A stretch of DNA of 64,000 bases from NCBI GenBank assembly GCA_019448385.1, contig JAGTXO010000037.1, forward strand, positions 1-64,000. The letters are read 5' to 3'. Made by a program: the position numbers and the translations under genes. The DNA comes from Diacronema lutheri (Eukaryota > Haptophyta > Pavlovophyceae > Pavlovales > Pavlovaceae). The notes beneath the pieces were generated by a model. That model was not told the origin of the DNA and searched no databases. It saw only the letters and a list, made by a program, of their open reading frames with translations. Below, piece by piece: positions 22,653 through 31,749 of the stretch; position 1 is the first letter of the stretch; every line of letters begins with the position of its first letter.

Positions 22653-23675
22653 TCAGGCCACGCGCGCGTGCCGCGCGGGAGGACGGGGCGGTCGCGGCTG
22701 CGCTCGACCGCCGGTCGCGGCACCGAGCGACCGTGCGCGCCGCCGCACGTTGTAGTCGTCGCACGGAAACCAAGCCTCGTTGCGGAGCACGATGGCGACA
22801 AGGTGCCCGCTCATCGGCCCCTCGCCCACGTGCACCACGCCGGCGACGGGGAGGTGGTCGCGCCCGCCGAGCAGCAGCCGCGGCGCGCACACGAGCGCGC
22901 GGTTGTTCTTGCACTGCGAGCCATTGCCGCGCGTCGTGCGCGGCGCCTCGACAGCAATGCTGGCTGGCGTGAGCACGCCCGAGTGGCCCGCGTTCGTGTG
23001 GCGATCCCGCGGCGGCCCAGCGGCGCCCCCCAGAGCGTGTGCAAGCGCGCGCGCCGCATCGCCGCCGACGCTGACGAGTACGGCGATGCCCTCGCCGGCC
23101 TCTGAAGGCACGGCGATCTGCTCGAGCACTGGCCCGACGCGTGTGTCGGCTTCAAAGGCCGCAGCGAGCCCGGGCACTCGGCCGAGCAGCAACCGGAAGA
23201 ACTCAGCGGCATCCTGCGGCGTCCTTCGCGCGCCACGGCCCGAGATGACGTCGATGACGGACACAAGACACAGCCGTGTCGGCGCCCTGGTGTCCTCGAT
23301 CAGCGTGCCAAAGTCCCGAAAACGCGCCCTCTCGACGCTGTTGGCACGGCGCGAAGCGGAGCGAAGCATCGCACGGAGCATGTTCAGGGCGAAGAGCGAT
23401 TGCATAAGGACGGTCGTGTAGCACGCGCTGCCCTCGTTTTTCGCGCCTGCGCCGCGCCGCGCAGCGCCGGGTGTGCGGGGTGCGCACGCACGGTTTGCGG
23501 CGGGATGGAGAGAGGCTGGCTGGGCGCGCGCCGAGCCCGGCAAGCCGTGCAGGCGCTCACCACGCGGCACGCCGGGCACTCTCACCGGCCACATCGGGCC
23601 GTCAAACGCGTCTTCCACAGGCTGCCGACCGACGACGTAAAACTTGCTCAAGGCGCCGCGCCGTGCACGCGCCAT
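22653..23675 (-). CDS. USP-type ubiquitin hydrolase-like cysteine protease
   Basis: Peptidase family C19 removes ubiquitin using a Cys box near the start and a His box near the end. The Cys box is NEGSACYTTVLMQSLFAL (about 23,395-23,450) and the His box GPMSGHLVAIVLRNEAWF, followed by DDYNV (about 22,745-22,825). Between them are plausible USP features: RTPQDAAEFFRLLL (the QDAxEF motif) and an RGNGSQCKNNRAL segment. The catalytic core is short, about 240 residues, like transposon- or virus-borne USPs. The start at 23,675 is the first ATG; an intron with a GTGAGAG donor near 23,597 is possible but its phase does not resolve cleanly. Its place between the helicase and the C48 gene suggests it belongs to the mobile block. 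Host substrates are unknown. Confidence 0.6.
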   Translation of the reverse strand: MARARRGALSKFYVVGRQPVEDAFDGPMWPVRVPGVPRGERLHGLPGSARAQPASLHPAANRACAPRTPGAARRGAGAKNEGSACYTTVLMQSLFALNMLRAMLRSASRRANSVERARFRDFGTLIEDTRAPTRLCLVSVIDVISGRGARRTPQDAAEFFRLLLGRVPGLAAAFEADTRVGPVLEQIAVPSEAGEGIAVLVSVGGDAARALAHALGGAAGPPRDRHTNAGHSGVLTPASIAVEAPRTTRGNGSQCKNNRALVCAPRLLLGGRDHLPVAGVVHVGEGPMSGHLVAIVLRNEAWFPCDDYNVRRRARSLGAATGGRAQPRPPRPPARHARVA

Positions 23676-24591
23676 GCGCGCGCTGTTGCGGGCTGCGCAG
23701 CAGGGACGACGGGGGAATTGGCGAGCGAGGGTTGGGCGCAGATCAGCGTGGTGGCGCGGCAAGACGAGCGCGCGCCGGGCGCCTGGCGCGGAGGCGCCCC
23801 GCGCGAGGACGCGAGCCGCTTCTCGCACCGGACGGGCGCCCACGCGCAAGCCGGCTTTCGAGGGCTGGTGGATGGTGGCAGATGCCGAAACGGACACATG
23901 GAATGATGCGTCGGCGGCGCGAGCGCGGGACGATCTTGCCCGGGCAATTTTGCGCACGCTGCCAGCGCGCGTATGCGTGCGCATGCAGCGGGCGGCGCGC
24001 ACGTTGCGCGTGACGGGGCGCCGAGCGGCACACCGGCGGGGACGCGCTCGCCGCTGCCGTGGCATCGTACGCTGCCTGCGTGCTGGCCCGCACGCACGTT
24101 GCCGGCGCGAGGGGACGGCGAGTGCGCCTCGGCCGAACAGGCGCGAACGTTACGCCCGAGCGCGTGGCCGGGCCCCGCCGACTGCACGCAGCGCCGGCCC
24201 AGGCGCGCATCCGCCCGACGCGGATTTGGACGACGCATCGACCGGCACGCCGAGCGTCTGCGCCCGCCTCGCGGCCGGTCGCGCCGGCCCCTCTTCGGCC
24301 CGAGGCCGCACGTCCGCCGCGCGCCGCTTTGGCGCGCGGCGCGGCGCTCCCGGAACGCGCATGGCACACGCGCGGTGCGCGGGCACGCCCGCAACGCGCC
24401 ATTCCAGCGCGAGCAGTTCGGCAAGCTTGCAGCGCGCGAGCAGCCGGGCATGTGCCGCGGAAACACAGTTCGCTGTGTGCGCCGGCCGCGACGACACGGC
24501 GTAGCGGCGCGAGGCTGGCCGCCGGGGCCACGGGCGTACTGCCGTGGCGCGACGCCATGGTATGAGCAATAATTTCATCGGGGGGTGGGGT

Positions 24592-24608
24592 GGGGGGGGG
24601 GGGGGGGG
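24592..24608. repeat. Poly-G run, 17 bases
   Basis: An uninterrupted G run preceded by GGGGGTGGGGT. It is the last of the homopolymer cluster that begins at 19.8 kb. Confidence 0.85.
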
Positions 24609-24919
24609 CGCGTTGTGCGCACTTGGCGCGCGAGTAGTGCGAGTGGCGGGCGAGCCTCGTCGCCCACGGAGCCCGCCCCCGGCTCGGCGGCGCGCCGCCT
24701 GCTCGCCGGGTCGCGCACCGCCGTCGCCGCCGCTGCGCACTTGCCCAGCTTGCCGGCAGGCGGCAGGCGGCGGCGACGGCGGCGGCGGCGGCTGCGGCTG
24801 CGGCGCGAGCGCGACGCCGGGCGGCGGCAGCGCCGACGGCACGCGCGCAGCGGCGACCCACGCGGCGGCGGGCAGCGCGCCAGCGTGAGGCCCCTGCGCG
24901 CCGGCCGCATTGGCGCCGC

Positions 24920-24944
24920 CCTGCGCGCCCTAGAAGGGCGCGCA
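24920..24944. other. Perfect 11-bp hairpin 3' of the helicase
   Basis: CTGCGCGCCCT and AGGGCGCGCAG face each other across three bases. Helitrons carry a short GC-rich hairpin just inside their 3' end, and this hairpin lies 3' of the helicase on its coding strand. I see no convincing CTRR terminus beside it, and short hairpins are common at this GC content. Confidence 0.3.
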
Positions 24945-25189
24945 GGTACGCGGGCCGGTCGCGCGGCGCGCGGTGCTGGCGAGCACCCGACGGCTGCGCG
25001 TCGGCGCGAGCGGCGCGGCGGGCGTCGCGCCGGCGGGTGCTGGCCAGCACCGCGCGCCGGCGGCGCGCCCGCCGCCAGCGCGCCGCCCGCCGCCGGCGCC
25101 GCGCGCGCCGTCCGCGCCCGCCGCCACCGCGCGCCGCCGCCGCGCATTCGCGCGCGGCGGCGACGGCGGCCGCGGCGAGCGCCGCCGCC

Positions 25190-27577
25190 GCCGCCTCGCC
25201 ACCGCTGACCGCGCGGAGCACCTCTTTGAAGACGACGCTGCGCGTCACGAGGTCCGCGCCGAGCGCAAAGCGGACGCGCGACGTGTGCCCGACGCGCGAA
25301 GCGGCCACGTGGAGCTGGCCGTGCGTGAAGCACGGCTCGGCGAGCCACACGCCCGCGCACCCGAGCGCTTGCCCCTGCGCCTCGTTACGCCGGCCGCACC
25401 GGGGAACTGGCGGCGCATCCGCACAAGCGCGAACGTGCCGTCGTCGGGCGAGTGGTGGTCGACACGCGCGACGAGCACGGTGCTGTCGCGCCCGGCGGCC
25501 GCGCCGGGGCGTGCGCACTCGAGCAGCCGGCCGCCGGCGCGCACGCCGCGCACGATCAGCCGCGTGCCGCCGCACAGCCCCTCGCCGGGCGAGAGGTTGC
25601 GCGGCAGCATCACCACCATCCCGGGCTTCAGGTCGAGGACGCGGTGCGGCATCTGCGCGTGCTCGAGCGAGTCGAGGAATTCGACCGACGCCCGCGCAAT
25701 CTGCTTGCCCGCCCCGTCGTCGCGCCAGCTCGTCCGCCGACGCGCACCTCGCCGCCGCGCCCGGGAAGCGGCCGATCGCCAGCCAGTTGATCCGCGCCAC
25801 GTCCGTCTGCTTGGCGCAGAGCACCGCGCGGTCGCACAGCGAGCCGTCGTCGGTCCAACACGTCGCGCCGTGGACAAAGTCGTCACGAGCTCCGTCGGGT
25901 AGGCCGAGCCCACGCGGATGGGGACGCCGCCGACGGCCTCGGGCAGCTGCACGGGATCGAGCGGGAATGCGCCGGGCATGGCCCCGGCCGCCGGCACCGC
26001 CGCGGGAACGGCGCCGTCGCCGGGGCTGCGCAGCAGCTCCGCCCACTCGCCCGCGCCGAGCGCGTCGCCCGTGTCGCGCGCCGCGCTCGAGGCGCGAACG
26101 TTCTCGACCAAGGCGTGCTGCCGATCGTGCTGCCACGGCGCCGAGTACTTGAGGCAGGAGCGCACGATCTGCGCGCGCGAGCCGCGCCGCACCACCGGCA
26201 AGCACTGGCGAAAGTCGCCGGCGAGCAGCAGCGTCTCGCCGCCGAAGCGCTCGTCGACGCCCGTCACGTCGCGCAAACACCGATCAGGCGAGTCGAGGTG
26301 GCACCGCGTCTGCATCGGCGCCTCGTCCCACACGACCAGCCGCCGCGGCGGCCAGGGAGCGCCCGCGCTCGGAGCGCGGCACGCCATTGAACGGCTTGCC
26401 CGTCTGAGTCGGCACCGCCGGGCACCTTGAAGGTCGAGTGGAAGGTGCGGCCGTCGGGCAGCAGCGTGGCGGCGACGCCCGAGGACGCGCCCACGACGAC
26501 CGCGTGCCCATCCGCGCGCACGGCGGCGATAATGGCGCGCTCGACGAACGTCTTGCCCGTTCCGCCCGGCGCGTCGCAAAGATGCAGCCGGTTGCCCACG
26601 CCGCGCAGCGCCGATTTGACGACCGCGCCGTGGAGCGCGCACTGCTGGCCGCCCTCGGCCATCGCCGCGCGCGCCGCCGCCGCGCTCGCAGCCCGCTCGG
26701 CGCGATGGTAGCCCTGCGCGCGCGCGAGCTCGCGCCCGCCCGGCCCGGCCGGCGCGCGCGCCGTGCGCAGACCGGCCACCGCCGCGAGCGCCGCCGCGCG
26801 CTCGCGCTCGTCGGGCACGTACAGCCCCGTGGAGTCGAACGTGTCGGCCCAGGCGGGCACGCCGTACGAGGCGAAGGCGTCCGAGCCGGGCTGCGGCCGC
26901 TGCTCGGCGCGCTTCAGGAGCATGACCCCGCACACGTTCCACTTGGTGCCAAACATCGAGCCCGTGAGCCCCGTGTAGACGCGGTCGAGCTGCGTGGCGA
27001 TGGCGCAGACGTCCTCGTGCCGGATCTCGTCGACCGGTTCGCGCCGCGCGTCGACGAGCGGCACGACGCGCTCGGAGCCCGCCCACGTGAACGTGCGCGT
27101 CGACATGTTCAGCCGCGTGTGCGCGAGCGTGTCGTCCTCGTACTTGGGCTTGACGGCGGGCGAGAGCTTGCCGCGCACCTCCTCCTTCGAGAGGCCGCGC
27201 GTGTTGAGCAGCTCCTTCTGGCGCGCGTGCACCGTCTCGACGCGCTGATCGTCGATGGCGCGCAGGGCGCCAAAGTAGGCGTCCATCTGCGCGAGCGGCG
27301 CGCCTTCAATCGGCAGCTCCTTGTCGGTCACGCCGGCCGTGTACGCCGCCTTGTCGACGTCCGTCGGCCCGTACATGGTGCCAAAGTTGCCGTCGCCCGT
27401 GAGCTCGGGCCAGTCGACGACGCAGGGCGGCGAGACGAAGGCGAGCGCGCGGCGCGACGGCCCGTAGCTCAGCTTGTCGACCGTGCGCGCCTGCTCGCTC
27501 GGCTTGACCGGCCGCGTGCTCACGATCTCGCAGTTGACGAGCGCCGCGTCGAAGGCGCGCAGGTCGATGGCGGCCAT
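25190..27577 (-). pseudogene. ssDNA-binding-like domain fused to Helitron/Pif1-type helicase, frame-disrupted
   Basis: The N-terminal 200 residues or so, starting MAAIDLRAFDAALVNCEI, resemble the single-strand-binding-like domain (DUF5871 type) known from large DNA viruses: a RTVDKLSYG start, a helical middle and a closing GSMFGTKWNVCGVMLL strand. A superfamily-1 helicase follows: Walker A DAPGGTGKTFVERA, motif Ia GASSGVAATLLPDGRTFHS, motif II RLVVWDEAPMQ, motif III LLAGDFRQCLPVV, motif V/VI EAQGQALGCAGVWL and HGQLHVAASRVGHTSRVRF. The DEAPM and GDFRQ wording is typical of Helitron and related Pif1 helicases. The frame changes about four to five times, so the copy looks inactive unless some changes are introns or sequencing errors. 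The start at 27,577 is the ATG nearest the domain; 212 bp separate it from a divergent gene. Confidence 0.75.
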
Positions 27578-27789
27578 GGTCGTTGTGCGCGGGAGATCAC
27601 GCTGCAGGCGGGCTCCACAGTAGGTTCGAGAAAAAAAAAAGCTGGGCCAACGGTCAGTCGAGCGCCACAAGCAATCCTCGGGAGCCGGTGGCCCAACCCA
27701 ACCCAACGATCTTCGTCGCCACCCTTCGCGCGTTTTCCGTTCGCGCCCAAGCAGACAATGAGACCACAATCTCGGTGCTGCTCGGCGCG
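27578..27789. promoter_or_regulatory. Divergent intergenic region
   Basis: These 212 bp separate the helicase start (minus) from the small membrane protein gene (plus). The region is less GC-rich than its surroundings and includes an A-run (AAAAAAAAAA near 27,631-27,640). No defined promoter element is recognisable. Confidence 0.35.
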
Positions 27790-28053
27790 ATGATGGGCCT
27801 CAGCGGCTCGGTGGCGATCGTGCTCTACGTGCGCGCGCGACGTCGCGAGGTGCAGCACGGGCGCGTGGCGACGCCGCGCATCATCCAGCGCCAGCTCGAG
27901 CTGCAGCTGCCGTGGGGCCGGCCGGACGAGGCATCCGTCGCCTCGCGTGCCGAAACGCCGGGCGTCGAGGCCGCGTCGCGCTCGGTGCGCGACGCGGCGC
28001 CCGAGCCGGACCCGGACGAGGGCTACGTGCGCGTGGCGAGCGCGGCGTTCTGA
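27790..28053 (+). CDS. Small single-pass membrane protein, hypothetical
   Basis: The ATG at 27,790 gives 87 residues. A hydrophobic helix (MMGLSGSVAIVLYVRARRR) is followed by basic residues, so the C-terminal part should face the cytosol. The tail is hydrophilic with an acidic end (EPDPDEGYVRVASAAF). The open frame extends upstream without an ATG (ETTISVLLGA precedes), so an earlier exon may supply a longer N-terminus, for example through the acceptor-like CAAGCAG near 27,760. I do not recognise a family. The stop lies about 80 bp before the palindromic repeat cluster. Confidence 0.5.
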   Translation: MMGLSGSVAIVLYVRARRREVQHGRVATPRIIQRQLELQLPWGRPDEASVASRAETPGVEAASRSVRDAAPEPDPDEGYVRVASAAF

Positions 28054-28135
28054 GGCGCGCACGACGTCGCCCAGCCAGAGCAGCCCGGGGCGGGGCGAGT
28101 CCGGCTGCGCGGAGGTCCGGCTCGAGCGGGCGGGC

Positions 28136-28482
28136 GCCATGCTCTGAGGCGCCGCCGCTTTCTAAAAGGGTGTAGGGTGTAGGGTGTAGGATGCAAAACA
28201 AGCCCTCCCCACATTTGGGCCCGACGTCATTCCTTCTTCGAAGCCGTGACGTTACTCACATACGAGTACTTTTACTTAGTGTAGGATGTATCTATTCTCT
28301 AAGTATTTGCATAGTGTAGGGTGTAGGATACGTACGGTTACGAAAGTCCTACAGGGAGTGAAGGAATGACGCTGTGACGAAAGAAGGAATGACGTCGGGC
28401 CCAGATGTGGGGAGGGCTTGTTTTGCATCCTACACCCTACACCCTACACCCTTTTGAAAAGCGGCGGCGCCTCAGAGCATGG
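28136..28482 (+). mobile_element. MITE-like foldback element, copy 1
   Basis: Terminal inverted arms of about 100 bp (28,136-28,237 and 28,386-28,482) match with only a few differences. Each arm contains about three TGTAGGG units followed by GATGCAAAACAAGCCCTCCC. The AT-richer centre (28,238-28,385) encodes nothing. Size and structure fit a non-autonomous DNA transposon (MITE or foldback). I could not define a target-site duplication. Confidence 0.75.
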
Positions 28483-28685
28483 CGGCTCGACAGCATGGCG
28501 CCTATACAGCATGGCGTCGTCCAGCGTCACGCCGCGTCGTGGTCCTGCCGCTCCTCCGTGGCGCACGGATGGCGCTCCTCCGTGACGCAGCCGAACGACG
28601 TCGCGGCGTCACGGCCCGGGCGCAGTCGCCATCCTGGACGCCACGCTGGACGACGCCATGCTGTCGAGGCGCCATGCTGTCGAGC
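28483..28685. repeat. Palindromic spacer between the two MITE-like copies
   Basis: The ends of this spacer mirror each other: GCATGGCGGCTCGACAGCAT at its left matches the reverse complement of its right end, and the match continues for about 50 bp with three mismatches. The centre near 28,585 is shared with the larger palindrome. It contains CATGGCG-type short repeats and a direct repeat of GGCGCTCCTCCGTG type. Confidence 0.75.
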
Positions 28686-29020
28686 CGCCATGCTCCGAGG
28701 CGCCGCCGCTTTCTAAAAGGGTGTAGGGTGTAGGGTGTAGGATGCAAAACAAGCCCTCCCCACATTTGGGCCCGACGTCATTCCTTCTTTCGTCACAGCG
28801 TCATTCCTTCTCCCCCCTATGGGACTTTCATGACCGTACTTATCCTACACCCTACACTATGCAAATACCTAGAGAATAGATACATCCTACACTAAGTAAA
28901 GGTACTCGTATGTGAGTAACGTCACGGCTTCGAAGAAGGAATGACGTCGGGCCCAAATGTGGGGAGGGCTTGTTTTGCATCCTACACCCTACACCCTACA
29001 CCCTTTTAGAAAGCGGCGCC
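28686..29020 (-). mobile_element. MITE-like foldback element, copy 2, inverted relative to copy 1
   Basis: The same arms and centre as copy 1, but the centre runs in the opposite direction (TACTCGTATGTGAGTAACGT here, its reverse complement in copy 1). Copy 2 is slightly shorter and differs by small indels, for example in the stretch after 28,810. With copy 1 it forms one nested palindrome of nearly 0.9 kb. Confidence 0.75.
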
Positions 29021-29435
29021 GAAGGTGGGAGGATGCCACCCGTATGCGCGCGTTTGAACGTGCGCGGACGGCCGTTGGCTTCGCGCCCTTTCGCCCACGG
29101 TTTGCGCGCCAACGGACCAGTCCTCCGCGGGCGCCGCGCATCGTCTCAGGGGCGGTCGGTGTGGTACGCCGCGCGCATCGTCAGCGCCGCGGCGTCGAGC
29201 TCGGCGAGCGAGGGCGCGTACGTGACGCCGCTCAGCACCTCGTCCGCGCCCGCCCTCGTCGCGCTCGCCGCCTCCGCAGTGCGCGCAGGCGGCTTCGTGA
29301 CGGCACGCGAGGCCACGCCGCGCGCCGCAGGTGCCTTCGCGCGCTGCATCGTCTGTCTGCCGGTCCGACGCGCTCTGCTCTGAACGAACGGACGGCACGC
29401 CCGACGAGATCTCGTCGCGTGCACGCTCGCACAGC

Positions 29436-30268
29436 ATGTACCCCCAGAACGTCTCCGAGCTGCTGCCCGACGAGATCTTCGGCGACGAGCTGCTCGTCGA
29501 CCGGCACTACCGCGTGCGCATCCTTCAGCGCGTCGCCCGCCGCCGCGATGCGGCCGAGGCCAACTTTTGGCTCGACGGCGGGCCCGCCGACTCGGTCGTC
29601 GGCGCGTGCATGTGCGGCCGAATCTACGCGCTCAAGTGCATGGGCCGGCTCGTCCGCGGCGCCCGGATCCTCGCGCTGCTGCGCAAAAATGTGGCGCTCG
29701 CCACGTGCCGCGCACACCTCATGGGCCACATGCTCCAGCGCATCGTCGGCGACAGCGGCGTCGCGCGGCTGCTGCAGCTGGTTGCAGCTCGTTCGCGAGG
29801 ATCACGACACGCTCAACGCCGAGCACCAGGCCTTGGAAGCACAGCATGACACCGGCCAAGTCATGCGACGGCATGTGCGCGCGCGCCGACGCGCTCTCCA
29901 AGGACCTCGCACGGGCGCACGAGCACGCTCACAAGCTCGATGGCTATCTGGTGTGGTGCAGCGAGCGCCTCGGTGAGAGTGACTCTTTCAACGGAGCGCT
30001 CGAGAACCTGAACACGCGGTGCAGCATGAGATGTGCTGGCTCCACGCCGAGATGTCGTCGCTCGTTGCGAGTTCGCCCGAGGCTTACGCGAACGACAGCG
30101 AGGCCACCGACTTCAAGGACCACGGCGTGTGCGTCGAGTTCGATGTCTTCAACCGCGACGGGGTCGAGGGCGCGCCCGTGCCCGCGACCGCGCCCACGAA
30201 GGCAGAGCCGGGCATCGAGTCCGAGTGCATCGCGCCCGCACAGGCAGAGCCGGGCAGCGAGTCCGAAG

Positions 30269-30301
<33 letters not shown>

Positions 30302-30330
30302 GGCAGAGCCGCGCACCGAGCCCAAGTGAG
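29436..30330 (+). pseudogene. Decayed or mis-sequenced coiled-coil-type gene, unknown
   Basis: Starts MYPQNVSELLPDEIFGDELL, a plausible acidic, helical N-terminus, and continues to GDSGVARLLQL near 29,780. The coherent sequence then hops frame three times: LVREDHDTLNAEHQALEAQH, then DALSKDLARAHEHAHKLDGY, then EMCWLHAEMSSLVASSPEAY and DHGVCVEFDVFNRDGVEG, ending in repeats of PAQAEPGSESE type. The first hop follows a 10-bp near-duplication (CTGGTTGCAG). Hydrophobic spacing suggests coiled coil. I recognise no family. It is either a pseudogene with small indels or an expressed gene in a poorly read region. Confidence 0.4.
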
Positions 30331-31080
30331 CCAACGTGCCGCCGAACTCGCCCAAGCTCTCGTCGGTCGACAGTCAGGCCACCGAGTACAAGACCTCCTA
30401 CGCGAACTCACGTGCTCGCCACCTGCAACGCCTCGAGTTTACGCACGCGTTCGAGTCTGTGCAGGCCGAGGTCGCTTAGCCAAAGCGCGCCAAGGTTCCG
30501 GCCACCGGCGCATCCAGCCGCTGGCTGCGCAACACGGCGGTGCGCAACACCCGCAGCTCGGCCAACGGCAAGTAGCGCGCCGGCGCAGCGCACGGTATGC
30601 CGCGGCGAGCTCAGTCGCGAAGAGTGTCCGACTGGCCGCGCCCTCCACGGGGTGCACGCGCACTCGGCGCGGTCCGGTCAGTCAGGGGGCCTCAGCTTGC
30701 GCGATGCCAGTTGCGAGCCCCCCCGGAATCCGCCATTCTATTCTACTAGGCGTAAATCACCCAAGCCCTTCCGGTCGCCCGCATTCCGGGGTCGGACCCT
30801 CCGTCGGCCCGGCTCGGGCCCTCCGTCCGCCGCGCCCGCTCGACCCCGAATTCTACTCCAAATCGGCCGGTCAGGAGGGTGTCTCGGTCCTAGGCTCGTC
30901 ATAAGCCTCGCCCCGACCCCTCGAGCGCTCATTGGCTGGCTTTTAACCATTGATTGTACGACCCGGGTCGTACTCTCAGCCTTACACTGGCCGGACCAGC
31001 CCGGACCGCGCCGTATATTCGCGCGGCGACGGCGGCGGCGGCCGGCGGGGGCCGGCGAGGGGTGGCTAGGCGTGTGTGGG
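30331..31080. other. No gene recognised
   Basis: The first part is Arg/Ala/Pro-rich on both strands. From about 30,750 the sequence is less GC-rich and lacks coding character. The right end (31,058-31,080) carries GGTGGCTAGGCGTGTGTGGG, which recurs inverted at 38,890-38,910. Confidence 0.4.
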
Positions 31081-31700
31081 TGTCCGCCCATGACGCGTCC
31101 TGCCACGTCCTTGCCGTCCCGGCCGTTCCCGCTGCCGGCGTGCACAGGGTCGACGCCCTGATTTCGGCCTGATGTTGCGTGCGCCCTTTCGCTCGCTCCG
31201 TTTGTCCAGCCTCGGCCCCGTGCGCGCCCCTCCTGCTGACCCGCCTGTAAGCGTCGTTAGTATATTCCCATACAAGCGTCGTTAGTACCTCCGTGTCCGC
31301 CCATGACGCGTCCTGCCACGTCCTTGCCGTCCCGGCCGTTCCCGCTGCCGGCGTGCACAGGGTCGACGCCCTGATTTCGGCCTGATGTTGCGTGCGCCCT
31401 TTCGCTCGCTCCGTTTGTCCAGCCTCGGCCCCGTGCGCGCCCCTCCTGCTGACCCGCCTGTAAGCGTCGTTAGTATATTCCCATACAAGCGTCGTTAGTA
31501 CCTCCGTGTCCGCCCATGACGCGTCCTGCCACGTCCTTGCCGTCCCGGCCGTTCCCGCTGCCGGCGTGCACAGGGTCGACGCCCTGATTTCGGCCTGATG
31601 TTGCGTGCGCCCTTTCGCTCGCTCCGTTTGTCCAGCCTCGGCCCCGTGCGCGCCCCTCCTGCTGACCCGCCTGTAAGCGTCGTTAGTATATATTCCCATA
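31081..31700 (+). repeat. Tandem repeat, 213-bp unit, three copies
   Basis: Units begin at 31,081, 31,294 and 31,507 with TGTCCGCCCATGACGCGTCC. They are nearly identical, so duplication or homogenisation is recent. Each ends with AGCGTCGTTAGTATATTCCC, and the last copy stops 50 bp before the ankyrin-like gene. The repeated minus-strand peptide it would encode has no domain and is unlikely to be real. Confidence 0.95.
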
Positions 31701-31749
31701 CTCAACTGGACACTTCCATGGACGGCTCACATTATTGATCGACGTCCCC

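Larger units (their letters stand above)
23676..25189. other. Low-complexity region between USP-like gene and helicase
   Basis: Arg/Ala-rich reading frames on both strands show no recognisable family. The region holds a G17 run at 24,592-24,608, an 11-bp perfect hairpin at 24,920-24,944, and two 16-bp palindromes of the form GGTGCTGGCSAGCACC near 24,972 and 25,037. The helicase C-terminus may trail into its right side. Confidence 0.4.
1..27577 (-). mobile_element. Composite giant DNA-transposon-like block
   Basis: Every recognisable gene here lies on the minus strand. Their kinds (Helitron/Pif1-type helicase, ssDNA-binding-like domain, USP and Ulp1-type proteases, YqaJ nuclease, chromodomain, Fanzor nuclease) belong to mobile DNA rather than to a host pathway. 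Fanzor proteins are known passengers of several eukaryotic transposon classes, including Helitrons. I see no capsid, reverse transcriptase, DDE integrase or HUH Rep domain, so the mobilising enzyme is not identified. The left end is outside the window. The right end is placed at the helicase start and is arbitrary. Two or more elements could be nested here. A giant-virus origin for some genes cannot be excluded. The helicase is broken by several frame changes, while the large gene at 1-19,286 looks open, so parts may differ in age. Confidence 0.5.

Noticed and set aside
31081-31700. CRISPR-like array
   Set aside because: The whole 213-bp unit is repeated with no unique spacers, and the genome is eukaryotic.
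31066-31705. 258-codon minus-strand ORF through the 213-bp repeats
   Set aside because: It exists only because 213 is a multiple of three. The repeated peptide has no domain and the unit behaves as a DNA repeat.
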